From contig JAKSSI010000046.1 in the NCBI GenBank assembly GCA_024403175.1, positions 1 to 8,625 on the forward strand: 8,625 nucleotides of DNA, read 5' to 3'. Below are positions 1 to 6,601 of the stretch, in pieces (within the stretch, counting starts at the first letter, position 1; every line of letters starts with the position of its first letter). This DNA comes from Clostridia bacterium. Its GTDB lineage: Bacteria > Bacillota_A > Clostridia > Peptostreptococcales > Anaerovoracaceae. The notes beneath the pieces were generated by a model that saw only the letters and a program-made list of their open reading frames with translations, was not told the origin of the DNA and ran no database searches. The translations under genes and the position numbers were made by a program.

Positions 1-15
1 TTGGGATTTATCTTT

Positions 16-1395
16 TTACTGATACTTATCAGCAAGTATTCTTGCTACATGTACGCCGGAGGCACCTGCCTGGGAAAGGCTGTGTGTTACGCCGGAGCCG
101 TCGCCAAGAGCATAGAGGCCCTTAACCTTTGTTTCAAGATTTTCATCTACTTCCACGGTAGAGTTATAGAACTTAACTTCTACGCCGTAGAGCAGTGTAT
201 CATCGTTTGCTGTACCTGGAGCAATCTTATCTAATGCATAAATCATTTCGATAATATCGTCCAGCTGACGCTTAGGCATTACAAGAGCTAAGTCGCCAGG
301 GGTTGCTCTAAGAGTTGGCTTTGTGAAGCACTTTTCCATTCTGTGTTCTGTGCTTCTTCTGCCCTTTACAAGATCGCCGAAACGCTGAAGAATTACACCG
401 CCACCAAGCATATTGGAAAGTCTTGCAATTGATTCACCGTATTCGTTTGAATTCTTAAATGGTTCTGTAAAGTGGTTTGTAACAAGAAGAGCAAAGTTTG
501 TATTCTCTGTTCTTAAGTTTTCATCAGCATAGCTGTGGCCGTTTACCGTAACAATGCCGTTTGTGTTTTCGTTTACTACTTCGCCGTAAGGATTCATACA
601 GAAAGTTCTAACCAAATCTCCATACTTCTTTGTAGCATAAACAATCTTACTTTCATAAACAACATCTGTAATATGAGAGAAAATTGCTGCAGGAAGTTCA
701 ACTCTAACACCAAGGTCTACACGGTTGCTCTTTGTTGGAATTCCAAGCTTCTTGCACATATCGCCAATCCACTTAGAACCACTTCTACCAGTAGCAAGTA
801 CAAGATCTTTGCAGAAGTAATCTTCGCCACCCTTTACATGAACAATAAAGCCATCATCTGTCTTTTCAATGGATTCAACAACAGATCTAAAGAGCATATC
901 AATGCGATCTTTTACATAGTCGTAAATTCTTCCAAGAATCTGAACATTTCTGTCTGTACCCAGATGTCTAACCTGAGCATCAAGTAAGTGAAGGTCGTGA
1001 GTGAGGGCCTGCTTTTTGAGCTGCGAGTCTGCTGTAGAGTAAAGCTTAGCTTCTGAACCGCCGAAACTGCAGAGAACATCGTCAAGATATCTCATAAGAT
1101 CCATAGCTTTCTTTTCACCTACGTAGACATGCAAATCACCACCAAAGTTGGTGGTGATGTTGTACTTACCGTCTGATAAGCTACCGGCACCGCCATATCC
1201 ATTCATGATATGACAAGGATTGCACTTAATACATGTCGCAGTCAAACCCTTGTGGATAGGACATTCACGTTCTTCAAGTGCTGCACCTTTATCGATTACC
1301 AGTACTTTTGCATTGTTTTGGCGTTTGGTAAGTTCATAGCTCATGAACACGCCAGCTGCGCCTGCACCTACGATTATGATATCGTAGTTTTTCAT
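16..1395 (-). CDS. FAD-dependent oxidoreductase, COG2509-like, with a four-cysteine cluster
   Basis: The 459-residue product is a cytoplasmic flavoprotein of the uncharacterised FAD-dependent dehydrogenase type; its substrate is unknown. The N-terminus has a Rossmann dinucleotide-binding motif, GAGAAG at residues 10-15, after a beta strand of hydrophobic residues. A conserved ATGRSG stretch follows at 201-206, and a C-terminal FAD-binding block runs from about 427 to 455 (LYALGDGSG, then SQAGASG). Four cysteines (C45, C55, C58, C61) lie just before a glycine-rich GYGGAGSLSDGKYN segment. The CxxCxxC spacing could bind a metal or Fe-S centre, or be redox active, but that is inference. There is no signal peptide. 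The ATG lies 5 bp after the DUF1292 stop, and its GAGGAG ribosome site overlaps the last codons of that gene, so the two are almost certainly co-transcribed. The family call is fairly sure; the reaction is not. Confidence 0.85.
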   Translation of the reverse strand: MKNYDIIIVGAGAAGVFMSYELTKRQNNAKVLVIDKGAALEERECPIHKGLTATCIKCNPCHIMNGYGGAGSLSDGKYNITTNFGGDLHVYVGEKKAMDLMRYLDDVLCSFGGSEAKLYSTADSQLKKQALTHDLHLLDAQVRHLGTDRNVQILGRIYDYVKDRIDMLFRSVVESIEKTDDGFIVHVKGGEDYFCKDLVLATGRSGSKWIGDMCKKLGIPTKSNRVDLGVRVELPAAIFSHITDVVYESKIVYATKKYGDLVRTFCMNPYGEVVNENTNGIVTVNGHSYADENLRTENTNFALLVTNHFTEPFKNSNEYGESIARLSNMLGGGVILQRFGDLVKGRRSTEHRMEKCFTKPTLRATPGDLALVMPKRQLDDIIEMIYALDKIAPGTANDDTLLYGVEVKFYNSTVEVDENLETKVKGLYALGDGSGVTHSLSQAGASGVHVARILADKYQ

Positions 1396-1400
1396 TTAAA

Positions 1401-1682
1401 TTACTCCTCTGCTGTGAGTCTTTCAAATTCTGCTGAAACCTTTTCAAATTCAGCATCATCTTCGATGTCGATTAATTCGAATTCTTCTTCTGTTACATCC
1501 TTGTATCCATAAAGGTATACATCGTCTGTGTCGTCGTCTGGAATAAGAGCAATATATTCTTTTCCATCAACTTCGAAGATGCCCATAATTTCTGCTTCAA
1601 CTTCAAGGCCATCGTCGAACTCAAGAGTGATAACTTCTGCTTCGTCTTCAATTTCAACAGACTTTTTTACATCTTCAGCCAT
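1401..1682 (-). CDS. DUF1292 family acidic small protein
   Basis: A 93-residue, strongly acidic cytoplasmic protein of the DUF1292 (YrzB-like) family, whose function is unknown. The family core is visible: an opening EVITLEFDDG strand, a central FEVDGKEYIALIPDDD stretch with the typical 'dgkeYiaL.P' signature, and a closing acidic region with ELIDIEDDAEFEKV. I start it at the ATG at 1682. A longer reading exists from a TTG at 1697, but the five extra codons contain the GGAGG ribosome site itself (1691-1695), which sits 8 nt before the ATG. The gene lies between the foldase lipoprotein (51-bp gap) and the FAD oxidoreductase (5-bp gap) and probably shares their transcript. In other Firmicutes DUF1292 genes usually sit near yrrK/yqgF and alaS, so this neighbourhood is a different setting. 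Confidence 0.85.
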   Translation of the reverse strand: MAEDVKKSVEIEDEAEVITLEFDDGLEVEAEIMGIFEVDGKEYIALIPDDDTDDVYLYGYKDVTEEEFELIDIEDDAEFEKVSAEFERLTAEE

Positions 1683-1690
1683 AATTTTTT

Positions 1691-1695
1691 CCTCC
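1691..1695 (-). promoter_or_regulatory. Shine-Dalgarno site that fixes the DUF1292 start
   Basis: GGAGG on the minus strand lies 8 nt before the ATG at 1682. It falls inside the longer reading that would begin at the TTG at 1697, so the short form is preferred. Confidence 0.8.
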
Positions 1696-1733
1696 AATTT
1701 ATAGTGAGTTTAATAAAATACAAATTTACACAA

Positions 1734-2795
1734 TTATTCTACAACAGCCATGTCGTGAATGCAATCAACAACCTTGTTATATAAAGCCATAGACTTAATA
1801 TATGGTTCACCGTACATTTCATTTACCTTCTTAATATCGGAGTTAGAAATGCCGTATGCATCGTAGTATTCCTTAATATCTGCATCAGAAACCTTAATAT
1901 CCTTTGTTTCTGCAATTGCCTGATAAAGGAGATATTCTCTTGCTGCCATATCCTTGTAAATAGAAAGTGATGTCTTTACCTGATCCATAGATGTGAATCC
2001 ATAGCCTGCATATGCGTAAGAAACGAATGTATCAACATCTAAACCATAAGCCTTAGCCTGGCCTTCAATATCGGCAACCATTCTTGTAATATATGCTTCT
2101 GTAACAGAATCTGGCATCGTGTCTGCAAACTTGCAAGCATCATAAAGAACATCTTCTGCAATTGCACCCTTTACACCAGCTCTAAGATCATCTACTGTTG
2201 CCCAGCCGTTACTTTCAAGGAAGAAATCTCTTACAAAGTCATCATTTAATGTATTCTTTGTATAGTCAACAACGTAATTGATTGTTGTCTTAAATACTGC
2301 AGCCTTTCCGTTGAGATCTTCTACACCGTAGTCCTTAGGGAAAGTAACATTTACATCAAATTTATCTCCAGGAACGTGGCCGATAAGCTGTTCAAGGAAG
2401 TTATCAATGTAAGATGTAACACCGATAATAACTTCTGTACCCTGACCCTGTGTGCTTCCTCCGCTGAATTCCTTTCCGTCGATAGATCCAACGTAGTCAA
2501 TATTTACAGTATCGCCATCCTTGATTACTCTAGATGCAGACTTATTTTCGTTAGCCTTCATGTAATCGGGGCTATTAAGCATATCCTGAATTTCTTTTTC
2601 AATTTCAGCCTTGGAAACTACGATTTTATCAAGGCTAGGAAGTGTTACATAATCAGTAGCCTTAACACCTTCAAAGAAGCCTTCTGCATTGATTCCTGTG
2701 CTGTAGTTAGGTAATTCTTTTTCCTTTTTAGCGCAACCGCTTAATACGAGGCAAAGAGCCATTAAAAGCGCTAATACTTTTACACTTTTCTTCAT
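1734..2795 (-). CDS. Trigger-factor-like FKBP prolyl isomerase lipoprotein
   Basis: The 353-residue product is probably an exported, lipid-anchored peptidyl-prolyl isomerase that helps proteins fold outside the membrane. The N-terminus is a lipoprotein signal: MKKS, a hydrophobic core, and a lipobox LVLSGC with C21 as the lipidated residue. An FKBP domain spans about 89-176, including DGDTVNIDYVGSIDGKEF, the IDNFLEQLIG helix and the VTFPKDYG strand, the same arrangement as the trigger factor PPIase domain. The remaining helical part (about 183-350) resembles the trigger factor or SurA chaperone domain. The ribosome-binding N-terminal domain of true trigger factor is replaced by the signal peptide. 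I chose the ATG at 2795 because AGGAG (2807-2811) is 11 nt away; a TTG at 2804 would leave only 2 nt. It is the first gene of a likely three-gene unit. Role in folding is inferred from the family. Confidence 0.85.
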   Translation of the reverse strand: MKKSVKVLALLMALCLVLSGCAKKEKELPNYSTGINAEGFFEGVKATDYVTLPSLDKIVVSKAEIEKEIQDMLNSPDYMKANENKSASRVIKDGDTVNIDYVGSIDGKEFSGGSTQGQGTEVIIGVTSYIDNFLEQLIGHVPGDKFDVNVTFPKDYGVEDLNGKAAVFKTTINYVVDYTKNTLNDDFVRDFFLESNGWATVDDLRAGVKGAIAEDVLYDACKFADTMPDSVTEAYITRMVADIEGQAKAYGLDVDTFVSYAYAGYGFTSMDQVKTSLSIYKDMAAREYLLYQAIAETKDIKVSDADIKEYYDAYGISNSDIKKVNEMYGEPYIKSMALYNKVVDCIHDMAVVE

Positions 2796-2818
2796 ATTTT
2801 TCAAATCTCCTAGTTTCT

Positions 2819-2836
2819 GTCATTGAACACAATGAC
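2819..2836 (-). repeat. Perfect 7-bp inverted repeat at the foldase transcript start
   Basis: GTCATTG (2819-2825) and CAATGAC (2830-2836) are exact reverse complements around a 4-nt centre. The repeat lies 6 bp downstream of the TATAAT box at 2842-2847, so it would overlap the predicted start near 2835 and form the extreme 5' end of the mRNA. It could be an operator or a 5' stem-loop that protects the transcript; the sequence alone does not decide. The ribosome site at 2807-2811 lies outside it. Confidence 0.55.
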
Positions 2837-2841
2837 GAATC

Positions 2842-2850
2842 ATTATAGCA
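2842..2850 (-). promoter_or_regulatory. Extended -10 promoter for the foldase unit
   Basis: On the minus strand TGCTATAAT forms an extended -10 (TGn plus a perfect TATAAT at 2842-2847). No good -35 hexamer is present at 16-18 bp upstream, which extended -10 promoters tolerate. The predicted start is near 2835, giving a leader of about 40 nt before the ATG at 2795. Confidence 0.6.
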
Positions 2851-2861
2851 CAAACTCGCCG

Positions 2862-2867
2862 ATTATA
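2862..2867 (-). promoter_or_regulatory. Second TATAAT box upstream of the foldase gene
   Basis: A second perfect TATAAT lies exactly 20 bp upstream of the first, preceded by GGTAG. It has no convincing -35 element and no TGn extension. It could be a second, weaker start point or chance in AT-rich DNA. Confidence 0.35.
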
Positions 2868-2920
2868 CTACCGAGCATTGTAGATAATAGATTTGGAGAA
2901 AGTATGTAATTTATATGCAT

Positions 2921-2948
2921 AAAAAAGCCCGCTCTAGCCGAGCGATGC
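2921..2948 (-). terminator. Rho-independent terminator after the bactofilin gene
   Basis: Read on the minus strand, CGCTC (with outer GC and one bulged A) pairs with GAGCG (with outer GC) around a 5-nt GGCTA loop, and the stem is followed directly by six T residues. The stem begins 2 nt after the bactofilin stop codon. It would end unit B and insulate the promoter of unit A just downstream. Confidence 0.85.
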
Positions 2949-2950
2949 CT

Positions 2951-3253
2951 CTACACAGAAGCCATTACGATGCTCTTTGTAACAACATCGCCAGTAAATT
3001 CACCAGCTGCGCCAAATTCAAGAACATCCTGGCAAACGATGCTGCCATCGCCCTTGCCGAAGAGCTGCATGCTCTGGCATTCAATCTTAGCCTTTACAAT
3101 TCCAGTTGCATTAACGCAAACAGAACTTGTGGACTTAATTTCGCCTTCAAAAGAACCGTCAATTACAAGCGGCTTATCTGTATTAATAGAACCGATAAAT
3201 TTCGTCTGTGCACTGATTATTGTTTCAGATGGGATAGAACTAAGTGTTGCCAT
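2951..3253 (-). CDS. Small bactofilin-family cytoskeletal protein
   Basis: A 100-residue protein that is essentially one bactofilin (DUF583) domain. Bactofilins form nucleotide-free polymers at the inner membrane face and often organise cell-wall enzymes. The short repeated strands of a beta-helix are visible: FIGSINTDKPLVIDGSFEGEI at about 19-39 (given here as one motif region), then VCVNATGIVKAKI (45-57), and a third turn ending in GEFTGDVVTKSIVM (84-97). The IDGxxEGxI signature at 31-39 is characteristic. There are no proline-rich tails of the kind seen in longer bactofilins, and no membrane segment. The ATG at 3253 has an excellent AAGGAGG ribosome site 6 nt upstream (3260-3266). The gene starts only 21 nt after the tRNA-Leu 3' CCA, without a terminator or a visible promoter of its own, so it is probably transcribed with the tRNA. 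The family call is confident; the cellular role is not known. Confidence 0.85.
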   Translation of the reverse strand: MATLSSIPSETIISAQTKFIGSINTDKPLVIDGSFEGEIKSTSSVCVNATGIVKAKIECQSMQLFGKGDGSIVCQDVLEFGAAGEFTGDVVTKSIVMASV

Positions 3254-3274
3254 AGTATGCCTCCTTCAAAAATT

Positions 3275-3361
3275 TGGTGCAGGTAAGAGGACTCGAACCT
3301 CCATGAAATTGCTTTCACACGGACCTGAACCGTGCGCGTCTGCCAATTCCGCCATACCTGC
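3275..3361 (-). tRNA. tRNA-Leu (anticodon CAG)
   Basis: An 87-nt class II tRNA. The acceptor stem GCAGGTA (3355-3361) pairs with TACCTGC (3279-3285), followed by discriminator A and an encoded CCA (3275-3277). The D region has the leucine-type GCGGAATTGGCAGACGC sequence. The anticodon stem CACGG/CCGTG encloses the loop TTCAGGT, giving anticodon CAG, which reads CUG. A long variable arm (TGAAA, GCAA loop, TTTCA) and GGTTCGAGTCC in the T arm complete the cloverleaf. The gene has its own likely promoter just upstream and leads directly into the bactofilin gene. Confidence 0.97.
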
Positions 3362-3373
3362 ACGAATGGAACT

Positions 3374-3402
3374 ATTCTACACTAATAACAGGCTAATTTC
3401 AA
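3374..3402 (-). promoter_or_regulatory. Sigma-A-type promoter for tRNA-Leu and bactofilin
   Basis: On the minus strand TTGAAA (3397-3402) and TAGAAT (3374-3379) are separated by exactly 17 bp. The predicted start near 3367 is about 6 nt before the mature tRNA 5' end at 3361, a plausible RNase P leader. The promoter fills the 45-bp gap after the uvrC stop, where no terminator is seen, so read-through from uvrC is also possible. Confidence 0.7.
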
Positions 3403-3406
3403 GGGA

Positions 3407-5224
3407 CTATTTGCCGAAATACTTTTTAACAGCGGCCGCAACATGGGCAGGAACAACCTCTTCAAGAGCCTCAATATCAGCGTTTTTAATGCTTTCAATC
3501 GAGCCAAATTTAGCAAGTAAATCAGCCTTTCGACCCGGTCCAATGCCTGGAATTTCATCGAGTACAGACTTTTGGACGGATTTATTTCTTAAATTTCTAT
3601 GATAATCAATAGCAAAGCGGTGAACTTCTTCCTGAATACTGCCAACATAAGCAAATAGCTCTGACATACCCCTTAAGGAGTACTCTTCCCCATTGTATAA
3701 AATCGCCCTTGTTCTATGGTGGTCGTCTTTTACCATACCGCAAACAAGAATATTAAGCCCGAGGGCATTTAAAACATCTAATGCAGCATTAACCTGACCT
3801 TCGCCACCATCCATAAATATAGCATCTGGCAACACCTCAAAGCCTGGCACCTTATTGACTGCATTTCTATAACGTCTAAAAAGAACTTCAGTAAGAGATC
3901 CTACATCGTTGGCCCCTTCTATAGTCTTAATCTTAAAGCGTCTATACGCCTTCTTAAGAGGCACGCCGCCTTCGAATACAACCATAGCACCAACACTGTC
4001 CACACCGAAAATATTAGAAATATCGTAGGATTCAACCCTTGAAATCTTATTTCCATATTCACCGAAAATTCGGCAAAGGCTGGCCGTAATCTTTTCGTTC
4101 TTTTCTATCTGTCTATTAGCTCTTGCATCGATATTTTCAAGCATCATGAATGCATCTTTCTTAACTACATCCATAAGAGCTCTCTTTTCGCCTCTTTGAG
4201 GAACTTCAATGCTTACATTTCGCTGAGCCTGCTTTGAAAGGAAATCTTCAAGAAGCTCTTTATCGTTTGGAAGAATCGATACCAAAATATGCTTTGGAAT
4301 CATTACATTTTCAAAATAGTACTGCTGGATAAATTCAAATAACAGTGCTGCTTTATCCTCGCCTTTTGAATCCCCAAGGAAGAAACTTTCTCTTCCAGAA
4401 AGCTTACCCTCACGCACTATAAACAGCAGGGCATGAGCACCCGCAAGGCCTTCCTCGACCAGTATAATATCAAGGTTTTCAGGCGTACTTAAAACAACCC
4501 TTTGCTTTTCGTTAAGGGCATCCATGGCGTAAAGATAATCTCTGAATTTTGCAGCATCTTCGTAGTTCATAGCCTCCGATGCTTCATTCATTTTTTCGCG
4601 AATCTGCCTTTCAAGTTCAGTAGATTTTCCCGAAAGAAAACTCATTGCAGACTCAACTGAATTCATATAATCTTCGCGCCTAATTTTACCGGTACAAAGC
4701 CCCTGGCATTCGTGAATATGGTAGTTAAGACAAGGCTTAAAACCGCCTGTAAAACGGGTCGTTTTGCAACGCTTTAAACTGTATACGGAATTGAGTAAAT
4801 TTATAATCGTATTAACGCTGCCGGCATCGGCAAATGGACCGTAATACTTAGATCCATCGCTAACAACATTTCTTGTTTTTATAACTCTTGGGAACTGCTC
4901 CCTTAAAGTAACCTTTACATATGGATATGTTTTGTCGTCTCTAAGAAGAATGTTGTACTTTGGCTTGTGCTTCTTAATAAGATTGCACTCCAAAATAAGC
5001 GCTTCCATTTCAGAACCGCAATTTATGTACTCAAACTCAGCGATATGCTTAACCATATCGAGAGTTTTAGGGCTATGATTTCTTGAAGATTGGAAGTACT
5101 GACTAACTCTCTTCTTTAATGAAATCGCCTTGCCCACATATATAATTTGCCCGAATTCATCCTTGTGAATGTACACTCCTGGTGAATCGGGCAATTTTTT
5201 TAACTCTTCTTTAATGTCGAACAT
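3407..5224 (-). CDS. uvrC: UvrABC system endonuclease subunit C
   Basis: UvrC makes the 3' and then the 5' incision beside bulky DNA lesions during nucleotide excision repair, after UvrA and UvrB have marked the site. The 605-residue protein has the normal length and domain order. The GIY-YIG nuclease (3' cut) is at about 12-95 with GVY (16-18), YVG (29-31), R39 and a conserved glutamate in EMEALILE. Four cysteines (C153, C165, C173, C177) match the conserved UvrC cluster that has been linked to an Fe-S centre. A UVR motif that contacts UvrB lies at about 203-236. The RNase H-like nuclease (5' cut) has D401 in YDISN, D472 in MDGGEGQ and H535 in EEVHRFA. Helix-hairpin-helix DNA-binding motifs (DEIPGIGPGRKADLL and the following repeat) occupy about 556-603. 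The start ATG overlaps the upstream dacF stop as TAATG, with AGGA 3 nt before it, which suggests translational coupling. Confidence 0.97.
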   Translation of the reverse strand: MFDIKEELKKLPDSPGVYIHKDEFGQIIYVGKAISLKKRVSQYFQSSRNHSPKTLDMVKHIAEFEYINCGSEMEALILECNLIKKHKPKYNILLRDDKTYPYVKVTLREQFPRVIKTRNVVSDGSKYYGPFADAGSVNTIINLLNSVYSLKRCKTTRFTGGFKPCLNYHIHECQGLCTGKIRREDYMNSVESAMSFLSGKSTELERQIREKMNEASEAMNYEDAAKFRDYLYAMDALNEKQRVVLSTPENLDIILVEEGLAGAHALLFIVREGKLSGRESFFLGDSKGEDKAALLFEFIQQYYFENVMIPKHILVSILPNDKELLEDFLSKQAQRNVSIEVPQRGEKRALMDVVKKDAFMMLENIDARANRQIEKNEKITASLCRIFGEYGNKISRVESYDISNIFGVDSVGAMVVFEGGVPLKKAYRRFKIKTIEGANDVGSLTEVLFRRYRNAVNKVPGFEVLPDAIFMDGGEGQVNAALDVLNALGLNILVCGMVKDDHHRTRAILYNGEEYSLRGMSELFAYVGSIQEEVHRFAIDYHRNLRNKSVQKSVLDEIPGIGPGRKADLLAKFGSIESIKNADIEALEEVVPAHVAAAVKKYFGK

Positions 5225-6594
5225 TATTCCTGTCTGCTAATATCGGATTTGTTCAAATTTTCTCTTTCGGCTCTGGCTTTTGCTCTTGCGGCTTTTCTTG
5301 CCTTCTTTCTTCTTACTTTTTCCTTTTCGTAAGCAACCCAAGCAATAAACAGAATTATAAGGATAACTAATATTGTGATTATGGTTTTAATAACCTTGAA
5401 TATCTTTGCGGCTGTAGCATCTTCAATACCGAAGTTTGAAAGGAAACCACCTTCAGGAACATTGGATTTTGCTATAGCATCATAAGTATTTAAGAGTTCT
5501 CCAGACTTATAAACGCTTACAGTTCCAAGCTTTTGCCCCTTTGTAACTGGAGCTTTTACTTGCTCTTCAAGCTCAATTTTTGTAGTTACAATGCTGTTAT
5601 TTTCAGACGCCTTAATAGTTGCGAAAATATCTGAAGACAGCTCTACATCTACAGATTTAACGCTGCCCTTTTTTACTTTAATTGTGCCTAAATCAGCACC
5701 TTTTGCCATAGACTGAACAGTCTTAAATTCAGCAAAACCGAGGTCTAAAAGCTGAATAGCATCGGAGAATCTTTCAAAGGTATTTCCAGCGTGAAGACAA
5801 ACAGCAAGTATTGTTGTACCCTGTCTTGTAGCTGCTGATACTAAGCAAGATCCGGCCTTATTTGTCTGGCCCGTCTTAATACCTATAGCACCGTCGTATT
5901 TACAATATCTATATACCTGTCCGGCATAAACTTTATGAGAATCAATAGTGTCATTTAATAGCCAGTTTGTGTTTTCAACTGTACATTCCTTAGACATATT
6001 TGTAGCAGGAACTGTATAGCTAATATGGCTTACAATGTCTCTGAATGTTTCATTCTTCATGCAGTACATTGCAATCAATGACAAATCATATGCTGTTGTG
6101 TAGTGATTATCATCGTGAAGACCATGAGGATTTACAAAGTGCGACCCAGTACAGCCAATTTCTTCGGCTTTCTTGTTCATCATCTTTGCAAATTCTTCTA
6201 CAGAACCAGCAACCGCCTCTGCGAGTGCTACAGCACCATCATTTGCGGAAATAACAAGTGTTCCATAAAGAAGATCTCTTACCACAAATTTTTCGCCAGA
6301 TTTAAGGCTTAAAGTGTTGCCTCCGACACCTGCAGCATTAGAACTTACTGTTATTGTGTCATCTAAATTCAGATGCTCTAAAGCAAGAATTCCTGTAAGC
6401 ATTTTTGTAGTACTTGCAGGGTATCTTTTTTCAGTGGCATTAGTACTGTAAAGAACCTCACCTGTGGTCATGTCGCAAACCAGAGCAGCATCCGAATAAA
6501 GCTTAAACGGAACTGCGGCCGCAGCAAAAGAAGGTACTGTAATTCCAAGCACCAAGACCACTGATATGATTAATGAAACAATCTTTTTCTTCAT
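5224..6594 (-). CDS. dacF: D-alanyl-D-alanine carboxypeptidase (penicillin-binding protein, DacF type)
   Basis: The 456-residue protein trims the terminal D-alanine from peptidoglycan pentapeptides outside the membrane, limiting cross-linking. A signal peptide (MKKK, hydrophobic core, cleavage near SFAAAA at 23-28) leads into an S11 peptidase domain with all three active-site motifs: STTK (nucleophile S61, K64), SAN (116-118) and KTG (240-242). A PBP5-like C-terminal beta domain follows at about 288-378. Instead of the amphipathic anchor of E. coli PBP5, a transmembrane helix at about 399-421 precedes a strongly basic cytosolic tail with many Lys, Arg and Ala residues (423-446). The ATG is 7 bp after the rdgB stop and has no visible Shine-Dalgarno sequence, so translation probably depends on ribosomes arriving from rdgB. 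The stop overlaps the uvrC start. The enzyme class is sure; the dacF name is by family resemblance. Confidence 0.93.
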   Translation of the reverse strand: MKKKIVSLIISVVLVLGITVPSFAAAAVPFKLYSDAALVCDMTTGEVLYSTNATEKRYPASTTKMLTGILALEHLNLDDTITVSSNAAGVGGNTLSLKSGEKFVVRDLLYGTLVISANDGAVALAEAVAGSVEEFAKMMNKKAEEIGCTGSHFVNPHGLHDDNHYTTAYDLSLIAMYCMKNETFRDIVSHISYTVPATNMSKECTVENTNWLLNDTIDSHKVYAGQVYRYCKYDGAIGIKTGQTNKAGSCLVSAATRQGTTILAVCLHAGNTFERFSDAIQLLDLGFAEFKTVQSMAKGADLGTIKVKKGSVKSVDVELSSDIFATIKASENNSIVTTKIELEEQVKAPVTKGQKLGTVSVYKSGELLNTYDAIAKSNVPEGGFLSNFGIEDATAAKIFKVIKTIITILVILIILFIAWVAYEKEKVRRKKARKAARAKARAERENLNKSDISRQE

Positions 6595-6601
6595 ATTTTC
6601 A

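Noticed and set aside
535..987. Plus-strand 150-codon open frame inside the flavoprotein gene
   Set aside because: It is antisense to a clear FAD-binding protein, and its translation is cysteine- and asparagine-rich without motifs, typical of a shadow frame.
1683..1733. Possible promoter between the foldase and DUF1292 genes
   Set aside because: A TATAAA is present but candidate -35 hexamers are at the wrong distance (about 14 or 24 bp), and no terminator precedes it, so co-transcription is simpler.
2915..3286. Plus-strand 123-codon open frame over the terminator and bactofilin
   Set aside because: It crosses the terminator stem and enters the tRNA gene; it has no start signals and no family resemblance.
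2970..3602. Plus-strand 210-codon open frame
   Set aside because: It runs antisense through the bactofilin gene, the tRNA and the 3' end of uvrC, all well supported on the other strand. It has no ribosome site and no recognisable domain.
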